In this document: piece after piece, positions 40,983 to 47,045 of the stretch | Position numbering within the stretch: the stretch's first letter is position 1 | How the letters are laid out: the number at the start of each line of letters is the position of its first letter | Assembly: GCA_035689115.1 (NCBI GenBank) | Contig: DASSMA010000076.1 | Coordinates: 115,491-179,490 of the forward strand | Direction: 5' to 3' | Length of the DNA: 64,000 bases | From: JAHFUS01 sp035689115 | GTDB taxonomy: Bacteria; Actinomycetota; Acidimicrobiia; Acidimicrobiales; GCA-2861595 | The notes under the pieces: generated by a model | Databases searched by the model: none | Told to the model about the DNA's origin: nothing | Seen by the model: only the letters and a program-made list of their open reading frames with translations | Made by a program: the position numbers and the translations under genes

Positions 40983-42344
40983 TCAGCCCGCCGGCAGCTC
41001 CAGCCGGAAGACGGCCCCGGACCCGGTGTCGCGGGCGGCGAGGGTGCCGCCGTGGGCGTCGACGATGCCCTTGGCCACGGCGAGCCCGATGCCGGAGCCG
41101 CCAGCCGCCCGGCCGGCGCCGCCCTGCCAGAACCGGTCGAACACCTGCGCCGCCTCGTCGCCCGGCAGCCCGGGGCCGGTGTCGGCCACCTCGAGGAACG
41201 GGCGGCCGCCGGCGGTGGCCGTGCGCACGGTGACGGTGCCGCCGGCCGGCGTGAACTTCACCGCGTTGGAGAGCAGGTTCAGGGCGACCTGCTGGAGCCG
41301 GTCGGCGTCTCCGGCGCCGGGGGCCGGGGCCAGCTCCTCGGCCAGGGTCAGGCCCGCGTCGGCCGCCCCGGCCCGCACGGCGGCCGTCGCCCGGGCGGCC
41401 ACGTCGGCCAGGTCGACGGGGCCGGCGTGCAGGGTGAGGCCGGCGGCGTCGGCGGCGGCCAGTGTCTCCAGGTCCTCGACCAGCCGGCAGAGGCGGGTGA
41501 CCTCGTCGTGGAGCGACTCCAGGGCGGCGGCGTCCGGCACGTTGACGCCGTCGAGCAGGGCCTCGGTCTCGCCCCGGAGGATGGTGAGGGGGGTGCGCAG
41601 CTCGTGGGCGACGTCGGTGACCAGCTGACGCCGGAGCCGGTCCTCGGTCTCCAGCCGGGCGGCCATGGAGTCGAAGGCGGTGGCCAGCTCGCCCAGCTCG
41701 CCGGGCGCGGCGACGCCGGCCCGGGCCGTGCGGTCCCCCGCCGCCAGCCGGCCGGCGGCGTCGGTGAGGGCCGTCACGGGGCGGGTGACCCGGCGGGCGA
41801 CGAAGACGGCGACCACCAGGGCCACCGCCGCTGCCAGCGCCGTCCCGGCCACCACCGTCCGCCACAGGGCGGTGCGGAGGCGGTGGGCGGGGGTGTCGTG
41901 GGAGAGCGGGAAGGTGAGGCTGACGGTGCCCACCGTCCGCCCGTCGACGGCGACGGCGGCGGTGACCGGGTCGCCACGCGGCTCGTCGGCGGCGGCCATG
42001 CCGGGCATGCCGGCCATCATCTGCGCCATCGCGTCGGACGGGACGGGGACCACGTGCCCGGACTCGTCGGTGACCACCAGCCGGGCCTGCGCACTGGCGG
42101 CGACAGCCTGGGCGGCAGCCAGGTCGGAGCCATTCCAGCCGCCGGCGTCGCGGAAGGCCGCCGCCGCCGCCGTGGCGGTCGCGCCGGCGGCGTCCCGGTG
42201 CTGGCGGCCCAGGAGGGCGCTCGTCCCGCTGCCGGCGGCGGCGACGATCAGGGCGGCCAGCACGGCCACGGCCGCCACCGCCACGGTGAGGAAGGCGGCG
42301 GACAGCCGCAGCGCCAGCGGGCCGATACGGCGCTCAGGGGTCAC
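40983..42344 (-). CDS. two-component sensor histidine kinase with Met-rich sensor loop
   Basis: 453 aa. N-terminal helix (RLSAAFLTVAVAAVAVLAAL), a periplasmic segment ~40-160, second helix (VVAGTALAAAVALVVAVFV), HAMP (RRVTRPVTALTDAAGRLAAG), DHp with His247 (DVAHELRTPLTILRG), N-box LNLLSNAVKFTPAGG, G1 VADTGPGLPGDE, G2 GSGIGLAVAKGIVDAHGG. The sensor contains MAQMMAGMPGM (~residues 106-116), a Met cluster of the kind that binds Cu(I). Start overlaps the response-regulator stop by 11 nt. The divergent operon at 43137 is the probable target. Confidence 0.9.
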   Translation of the reverse strand: MTPERRIGPLALRLSAAFLTVAVAAVAVLAALIVAAAGSGTSALLGRQHRDAAGATATAAAAAFRDAGGWNGSDLAAAQAVAASAQARLVVTDESGHVVPVPSDAMAQMMAGMPGMAAADEPRGDPVTAAVAVDGRTVGTVSLTFPLSHDTPAHRLRTALWRTVVAGTALAAAVALVVAVFVARRVTRPVTALTDAAGRLAAGDRTARAGVAAPGELGELATAFDSMAARLETEDRLRRQLVTDVAHELRTPLTILRGETEALLDGVNVPDAAALESLHDEVTRLCRLVEDLETLAAADAAGLTLHAGPVDLADVAARATAAVRAGAADAGLTLAEELAPAPGAGDADRLQQVALNLLSNAVKFTPAGGTVTVRTATAGGRPFLEVADTGPGLPGDEAAQVFDRFWQGGAGRAAGGSGIGLAVAKGIVDAHGGTLAARDTGSGAVFRLELPAG

Positions 42345-43032
42345 GGCGGAGCCCGAAGCGGTACCCGGTCCCGACGACGGTGGTCACGATCCGAGGGTGC
42401 GACGGATCGGCCTCGAGCTTGCGGCGCACGTTCTTCACGTGGCTGTCGACCGTGCGCTCGTAGCCGTCGAACTCGTAGCCCCGGGCCCGGTTCACCAGCT
42501 CGAAGCGGGAGAACACCCGCCCCGGCGCCGACGCCAGCGCCTCGAGGATCGCCCACTCGGTGGCCGTCAGCTCGACGGCGGTGCCGCGGACCGTGACCTC
42601 CCGGCGGTCGGCGTCGACGACCACCTCGCCGCCCCCGAACGACACCGCCCCGCCGGCGGCGGCCGGCGAGGAGGTGCGGCGGAGGACCGCCTGGACCCGC
42701 AGCACCAGCTCCCGGGGGCTGAACGGCTTGGTGAGGTAGTCGTCGGCCCCGAGCTCCAGGCCGGCGATACGGTCGGCCTCGGACGCCTTGGCAGTCAGCA
42801 TGACGATCGGCGTTGCCGCCTGGCGGCGGATCTCGGCGGCCACCGTCTCGCCGGCCACGTCGGGCAGGCGCAGGTCGAGCACCACCAGATCGGGATGGAC
42901 CTCGTCGTGGAGGGTCAGCGCCTCGGCGCCCGAGCCGGTGGTGACGACCGACAGCCCAGCGCGCTCGAGGTACCCGCGGACCAGCTCCCGGATCTTCACC
43001 TCGTCCTCGACCACCAGGACCGTCGCTGCCAT
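42334..43032 (-). CDS. OmpR/PhoB-family response regulator
   Basis: 232 aa. Receiver domain with phospho-acceptor Asp53 (LVVLDLRLPD), acidic VVEDE at ~8-12 and Lys102 (YLTKPFSP); winged-helix DNA-binding domain with AVELTATEWAILEALASAPG, FSRFELVNRARGYEFDGYER and TVDSHVKNVRRKLEADPSHP, then GTGYRFG. ATG 43032 is taken because the receiver domain begins there. Cotranscribed with the histidine kinase. The 104-bp region to its right is shared with the divergent Met-rich operon and contains an 11-bp direct repeat. Confidence 0.94.
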   Translation of the reverse strand: MAATVLVVEDEVKIRELVRGYLERAGLSVVTTGSGAEALTLHDEVHPDLVVLDLRLPDVAGETVAAEIRRQAATPIVMLTAKASEADRIAGLELGADDYLTKPFSPRELVLRVQAVLRRTSSPAAAGGAVSFGGGEVVVDADRREVTVRGTAVELTATEWAILEALASAPGRVFSRFELVNRARGYEFDGYERTVDSHVKNVRRKLEADPSHPRIVTTVVGTGYRFGLRRDP

Positions 43033-43067
43033 GGCCCCATCGTGCCGGAAAACATGCGGCTGCCGTC

Positions 43068-43089
43068 CCGTCTCCACACCGTCTCCACA
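43068..43089. promoter_or_regulatory. 11-bp tandem direct repeat, candidate response-regulator box
   Basis: CCGTCTCCACA occurs twice head to tail (43068-43078 and 43079-43089) between the divergent response-regulator gene and the Met-rich operon. An 11-bp spacing is what tandem OmpR/PhoB-type dimers use. A hairpin GTGGGG/CCCCAC (43103-43121) lies between it and the start codon at 43137. Confidence 0.5.
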
Positions 43090-43136
43090 CCCGCGCCGGA
43101 CAGTGGGGGCAGGAACCCCACGACCAAGGAGGGGAC

Positions 43137-43439
43137 ATGCGCAAGGCACTCGCCGCCCTCGGCGTCGCCGCCGCCCTCACCGCCGGCGCCGGCGCCGTCG
43201 CCTACGCCTCGTCGGGCACGACCGGCCAGGGCACAAACGGAGGGATGATGGGCCCGACCCCGATGATGTCGATGTCGGGCGCCGGCATGGACGCCATGCA
43301 CGACCAGATGCGCGCCTCGATGCCGGCCGATGTGGCCGCCGCCTGCGACGCCGCCCACGACTCGATGACGTCGACCGCCTCGACCACCTCCACGTCGACC
43401 GGCTCGATGCCGATGGACCACGCCGCCCACCACCGCTGA
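43137..43439 (+). CDS. small secreted Met/His-rich protein, probable metal binder
   Basis: 100 aa. Signal peptide RKALAALGVAAALTAGAGAV, cleaved near AYA. The mature 75 residues contain about a dozen Met (GGMMGPTPMMSMSGAGMDAM) and end MPMDHAAHHR, a His-rich tail; one Cys. Such Met/His arrays bind Cu(I)/Cu(II) or Ag. AAGGAGGGG precedes ATG at ideal spacing, predicting high expression. First gene of the operon 43137-44707 and divergent from the two-component genes. Confidence 0.75.
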   Translation: MRKALAALGVAAALTAGAGAVAYASSGTTGQGTNGGMMGPTPMMSMSGAGMDAMHDQMRASMPADVAAACDAAHDSMTSTASTTSTSTGSMPMDHAAHHR

Positions 43440-43452
43440 CGGAGGAGAGAAC

Positions 43453-43650
43453 ATGCACAGAAGCCATCTCGTGGGCTGCGGTGTCGGAATCGCCCTGGCC
43501 CTCGTCATCGTGGCCCTCTCGGGCGGCTCGGCCGGCAGCCTCGGCGTGCTGGGCGCCGCCCTCATCTGCCCCATCGTGATGGTCGGCGCCATGTGGTTCC
43601 TCATGGGCGACCGGGGCAGCCGCAAGCCCGACGTCGACGCCACCCGGTGA
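43453..43650 (+). CDS. small two-helix membrane protein
   Basis: 65 aa. Helix 1 (GVGIALALVIVALSGGSA) and helix 2 (LGVLGAALICPIVMVGAMWF) with a Cys-Pro and Met-rich end (CPIVMVGAMWFLMG) and basic tail. It resembles the DUF2933 type of short membrane proteins (His-x(n)-CP-MMxxM pattern), which often sit in heavy-metal loci; the match is by eye. GGAGG lies ahead of ATG; the stop overlaps the next start (GTGA). Confidence 0.65.
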   Translation: MHRSHLVGCGVGIALALVIVALSGGSAGSLGVLGAALICPIVMVGAMWFLMGDRGSRKPDVDATR

Positions 43651-44150
43651 CGCCCGACCAGCCCCCGCAGGAGGCCGAGGCCGTTGCCCCGGCCTCTCAC
43701 CCTCGCCGGGCGGTAGTCGCCGCCGTCCTCGCCGGCCTGGGCCTGCTCGTCGCCGGCACCGCCGCTCTCGCCGTGGGGGCCGGCGACCACGGCGCCACCA
43801 GCCCGATGACGGCCACGTCGATGCTCGCCCCCGCCGGGGCCCTCGACCTGACGTCCGTGTCGCCGCCGGTGGCGGCCGAGTACCGCTACGCCGCCGCCCA
43901 CGCCGCCGAGTACCGCCAGCTGCGCTGCTGGTGCGGCTGCCGGAAGGCCTTCGGCCACCGCAGCCTCGCCGACTGCTTCGTGCGGTCGGACGGCAACTGG
44001 GAGGCGCACGGGGCCGGCTGCGGCGTGTGCATGGCGGAGGGCATGACCGCCCACCGCCGGCTCGACGCCGGCGATCCCGTCCCCGCAATCGCCACCGGGC
44101 TCGACGACCGCTTCGGGCCCCCCGCACCCGACAGCGAGGTCACACGATGA
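43647..44150 (+). CDS. membrane-anchored protein with PCYCGC-like motif
   Basis: 167 aa. One N-terminal helix (RRAVVAAVLAGLGLLVAGTA) holds the protein outside the membrane. The conserved core is EYRQLRCWCGCRKAFGHRSL with Cys94, 96, 98, then Cys110, and WEAHGAGCGVCMAEGMTAH with Cys125 and 128, the layout of the PCYCGC family (PF13798-type). Function of the family is not established; six closely placed Cys plus His suggest metal binding or thiol chemistry. GTG 43647 overlaps the upstream stop by 4 nt and its TGA overlaps the next ATG. Confidence 0.78.
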   Translation: MTPDQPPQEAEAVAPASHPRRAVVAAVLAGLGLLVAGTAALAVGAGDHGATSPMTATSMLAPAGALDLTSVSPPVAAEYRYAAAHAAEYRQLRCWCGCRKAFGHRSLADCFVRSDGNWEAHGAGCGVCMAEGMTAHRRLDAGDPVPAIATGLDDRFGPPAPDSEVTR

Positions 44151-44707
44151 GCAACCACCCCCATCGCCTTCCGGCCGCCCGGCCCCCCGCGCGGGCCGCC
44201 CGCCGCACCCGCAACCGCTGGCTGGCCGCCGGGCTCGCCGGCGCCGCCCTGGCGGTCGGCGGCGCCATGCTGCTCGCCGGCGCCGGCAGTCACCGCGCGC
44301 TCGCCCCGACCGGCGAGGTGAACGCCATGGGAATGCCCGTCGTCGCCACGCCCGGCACTGCGGGCGGCCACGCGGCGGCCGGTGGCGTCGAGGTCACCGG
44401 CGCCGACTGGGCGCTCGGGACGGTGCCGCTGAACGTGGCGGTGCGCCCAGCGTGGGTCCTGCGCAACACCGGGTCCAACACCGTCACCCTGGGCGAGCCG
44501 AAGGCGGAGGTCCGCACCGGCTGCTGTCCGGGCCCGCTGACCCTGGGCGCCACGACCCTCGCCCCCGGCGCCTCCACCACCCTCACCTTCGAGCTGTCCA
44601 TGCACCCCGGCATGGCTGGACCCCACGACCTCGGGGTCCACGTCCCCGTCAGCAGCGGCGCCGCCGTCGAGCACCTGACACTGGGCGTCACCGGCGACTT
44701 CCGCTGA
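44147..44707 (+). CDS. membrane-anchored DUF1573-like Ig-fold protein
   Basis: 186 aa. One N-terminal helix (NRWLAAGLAGAALAVGGAML) after a basic stretch; then an immunoglobulin-like domain of DUF1573 type: WALGTVPLNVAVRPAWVLRN, TGSNTVTLGEPKAEVRTGCC, LAPGASTTLTFELSMHPGMA. The usual single Cys of DUF1573 is a Cys126-Cys127 pair (RTGCCPGP), and a H-P-G-M segment adds possible metal ligands. Last gene of the Met-rich operon. Role inferred as extracytoplasmic metal handling. Confidence 0.65.
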   Translation: MSNHPHRLPAARPPARAARRTRNRWLAAGLAGAALAVGGAMLLAGAGSHRALAPTGEVNAMGMPVVATPGTAGGHAAAGGVEVTGADWALGTVPLNVAVRPAWVLRNTGSNTVTLGEPKAEVRTGCCPGPLTLGATTLAPGASTTLTFELSMHPGMAGPHDLGVHVPVSSGAAVEHLTLGVTGDFR

Positions 44708-44741
44708 CCTTCAGGCGGCGCGGATGTGCCAAGGTGGCGGC

Positions 44742-44999
44742 ATGTGCCGGAGCATCGTGGTCCTACGGGGTGAGGAAGCGGCAACCGACGAGGAGGTCGG
44801 CGCCGCCGCCCTCCAGTTCGTGCGGAAGGTGAGCGGCCACCGCACGCCGTCGCGCGCCAACCAGGAGGCGTTCGACCAGGCGGTGGCCGAGATCGCCGCG
44901 TCCACCCGCCGACTGCTCGACGGTTGGGTGTCGCCGCCCGGCGCCCGGCCGCCGGCGATGGCCCGCAGCCGGGTGGTGGCGCGGGAGAAGCGCGCCTGA
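44742..44999 (+). CDS. DUF2277 family protein
   Basis: 85 aa, soluble. MCRSIVVLRGEEAATDEEVG, AALQFVRKVSGHRTPSRANQ and AEIAASTRRLLDGWVSPPGA match the DUF2277 pattern (MCRNI...PPAT.EE...A..QYVRK(V/I)SG...PS..N...F..AV..I...T..LL). ATG 44742 is used because the family begins MCR; AAGGTGG is upstream. Function unknown in the family. Confidence 0.85.
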   Translation: MCRSIVVLRGEEAATDEEVGAAALQFVRKVSGHRTPSRANQEAFDQAVAEIAASTRRLLDGWVSPPGARPPAMARSRVVAREKRA

Positions 45000-45036
45000 C
45001 TCAAACTTTTTCGCGCGAATGCCGATACAGCGGACG

Positions 45037-45651
45037 ATGAGAAGCACCCGATCGTTCCCCCGCGCCGGAGACCGTGTCCGGCTGTCCATGCCCGTTCCCG
45101 GCGGCGAGCCCCACGTCCGCTACGGCACCGTCCTCGAGCGCTCGTGCGGCCGTTCCGCCGCCCTGAAGGTGCGCTGGGACGACACCGGCCGAGGCGCCAC
45201 CGAAGGGTGGCTGGCCGACGCCGGGTGGTACTGGGACCGCTCGCAGCTCCAGCGGGCCGGCCGCCACGAGGCGGCGCCGGCCCCGGCGGCGGGCGTCACC
45301 GACGGGTGGCTGGATGCTCCCCGGGCGGCACCGGCGGCCGGCGCACCGGTCGACGCCGTGGCCGAGTGGGAGGCGGCGCTGTCGGCCGAGTTCGACGCCC
45401 TCACGTCCGGCGCCTGGGACGCCGCACTCGCGCCGGCGGCGGTGCCGGCACCTGTCGCCGTCGCCGCACCCGTCGCCCGGCCGGCGCCGGCCCCCGCTCC
45501 TGCGCCGGTGCCCCGTGGTGACAACATCCTGCCCGGCCGCAAGCCGGCGCCCGCTCCGGCGCCGGCGCCGGCGGCTCCCGCCGTCCCCCCGGTGTGGTCG
45601 GGCGGCGACATCCTTCCCCGCAAGCCGGCCAAGCGCCGCGGCCGGCGCTGA
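45037..45651 (+). CDS. protein with N-terminal SH3-like barrel and Ala/Pro-rich tail
   Basis: ~204 aa. N-terminal ~65 residues look like a small beta-barrel (RAGDRVRLSMPVPGGEPHVR; ALKVRWDDTGRGATEGWLAD); the rest is low-complexity Ala/Pro with two copies of a D-I-L-P/N-I-L-P motif (GDNILPGRKP; GGDILPRKPAKRRGRR) and a basic end. ATG 45019 is an equally possible start; neither has a good RBS. No family recognised. Confidence 0.55.
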   Translation: MRSTRSFPRAGDRVRLSMPVPGGEPHVRYGTVLERSCGRSAALKVRWDDTGRGATEGWLADAGWYWDRSQLQRAGRHEAAPAPAAGVTDGWLDAPRAAPAAGAPVDAVAEWEAALSAEFDALTSGAWDAALAPAAVPAPVAVAAPVARPAPAPAPAPVPRGDNILPGRKPAPAPAPAPAAPAVPPVWSGGDILPRKPAKRRGRR

Positions 45652-45660
45652 TACGCGAGA

Positions 45661-45701
45661 AGGCCCCGGAACGGCTGGGAATCCCTGCCGTTCCGGGGCC
45701 T
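45661..45701. terminator. bidirectional terminator hairpin
   Basis: AGGCCCCGGAACGGC (45661-45675) pairs perfectly with GCCGTTCCGGGGCCT (45687-45701), loop TGGGAATCCCT. It lies between the convergent gene at 45037 and cvnD. Confidence 0.85.
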
Positions 45702-45708
45702 CGACGCG

Positions 45709-46296
45709 TCAGGTGCGGGCGCCCTCGAGAACGTGCTCCACCAGGGCGATCAGCGTCTCCTTCACCGACGACCGCTCGCGGGCGTCGGTGTAGACGATCG
45801 GCGTGGTGTCGGAGAGGGCGAGCGCCTCGCGCACCTGGGGCTCCCGGTGCGAGGCGATGCCGTTGAAGCGGTTGACGGCCACGATGAACGGCAGGCCGCA
45901 GTTCTCGAAGTAGTCGACCGCCGGGAAGCAGTCGGCCACCCTCCGGGTGTCGACCAGCACGACCGCACCGATGGCGCCCTGCACCAGGTCGTCCCACATG
46001 AACCAGAACCGGTCCTGGCCGGGGGTGCCGAACAGGTAGAGGCGCAGGTCGGCGGCCAGGGTGATGCGGCCGAAGTCCATGGCCACGGTGGTGGTGGTCT
46101 TGCGAACGGCCTGGCCGGCGTCGTCGACGTCGGAGCTGGCCTGGGTCATGGCCGCCTCGGTGGTGAGGGGCTCGATCTCGGAGATGGCGCCGACGAACGT
46201 CGTCTTGCCGACGGCGAACCCGCCGGCCACGACGATCTTGACCGGCATGGGGGCGCCGGCGCCGTTGGTCGTGGGTTCAGAGGGCGCGAATGCCAT
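45709..46296 (-). CDS. cvnD: conservon small GTPase (CvnD)
   Basis: 195 aa Ras-like/MglA-like GTPase. P-loop GGFAVGKTTFVGAI (residues 25-38), switch region AVRKTTTTVAMDFGRITL, D-x-x-G replaced by LFGTPGQDRFWFMWDD (G-T-P-G-Q-D), N-K-x-D counterpart VAVNRFNG. Last gene of a cvnABCD set; in Streptomyces conservons act as membrane-associated signalling complexes that affect development. Start ATG 46296 overlaps cvnC by 20 nt. Confidence 0.9.
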   Translation of the reverse strand: MAFAPSEPTTNGAGAPMPVKIVVAGGFAVGKTTFVGAISEIEPLTTEAAMTQASSDVDDAGQAVRKTTTTVAMDFGRITLAADLRLYLFGTPGQDRFWFMWDDLVQGAIGAVVLVDTRRVADCFPAVDYFENCGLPFIVAVNRFNGIASHREPQVREALALSDTTPIVYTDARERSSVKETLIALVEHVLEGART

Positions 46297-46615
46297 GGAG
46301 GACCCTTTCCAGGAGCACGATGTCGGGACGGCCGTTGGACGGGTTGTGCACCTGCACCAGCCCTTCGTCGGCCATGTCGCCCACGAGCACGCGCGCGACG
46401 CCCAGCGGGACCTCGAGGTGGGCGGACACCTCGGCCACCGAGACCGGGGTCTCGGCCAGCTCGGCGATGCGCCGCCACTCCAGGACCAGCCGGCGGCGCG
46501 CCGGCTCGTCGGCCGTCGACACCACGATCGCCTCCATGGCGAGGTGCGTGCGACGCGAACGGGTGCGACCACCCGTGATGGCGTAAGGCCGGACCAACCG
46601 GCCGCGACCGCTCAT
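46277..46615 (-). CDS. cvnC: conservon DUF742 protein (CvnC)
   Basis: 112 aa. DUF742 layout: RLVRPYAITGGRTRSRRTHL at the N-terminus, ending in a winged-helix-like half (VSVAEVSAHLEVPLGVARVL; GDMADEGLVQVHNPSNGRPD, then VLLERVLHGIRAL). Partner of the neighbouring roadblock protein and GTPase. ATG 46615, 10 bp after the cvnB stop. Confidence 0.92.
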   Translation of the reverse strand: MSGRGRLVRPYAITGGRTRSRRTHLAMEAIVVSTADEPARRRLVLEWRRIAELAETPVSVAEVSAHLEVPLGVARVLVGDMADEGLVQVHNPSNGRPDIVLLERVLHGIRAL

Positions 46616-46625
46616 GACTCCTCCT

Positions 46626-47045
46626 CTATCCAGGCAGGGCCCGCTGGAGCTCGGCCCGCAGCCCGGGCGTGAGCATGGCGCCGGCGCGACGCACGAACAG
46701 CGCCATCTCGTACCCGACGAGCCCGATGTCGCACTGCGACGAGGCCCGCACGGCGAAGCAGCTGCCGTCGCTGATCGACGTCACCAGCAGAAAGCCGTTC
46801 TCCATCTCGACGATGATCTCGTTCACCCGGCCGCCGCCCAGCGAGCCGACGGCGCCGTAGGCCAGGCCGATGAGGCCCGATGCCACGGCCGCGAAACGGT
46901 CGGCGTCGGACCGGTCGAGACCGGGCGACAGGGCGAGCAGGAGGCCGTCGGACGAGACCACGACCGCCTGCTGGATGCCCGGCACCTTCCTGACGAAGGT
47001 CGTCACCATCCAGTCGATGTTGCGAGCTCCCTCGTTGTCACTCAT
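46626..47045 (-). CDS. cvnB: conservon roadblock/LC7 protein (CvnB)
   Basis: 139 aa. Roadblock fold: NIDWMVTTFVRKVPGIQQAV, VVSSDGLLLALSPGLDRSDA, DRFAAVASGLIGLAYGAVGS, NEIIVEMENGFLLVTSISDG. Such proteins regulate the cognate CvnD GTPase. ATG 47045 overlaps the cvnA stop by 8 nt. The longer open frame upstream runs antisense-like through cvnA and is not coding. Confidence 0.92.
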   Translation of the reverse strand: MSDNEGARNIDWMVTTFVRKVPGIQQAVVVSSDGLLLALSPGLDRSDADRFAAVASGLIGLAYGAVGSLGGGRVNEIIVEMENGFLLVTSISDGSCFAVRASSQCDIGLVGYEMALFVRRAGAMLTPGLRAELQRALPG

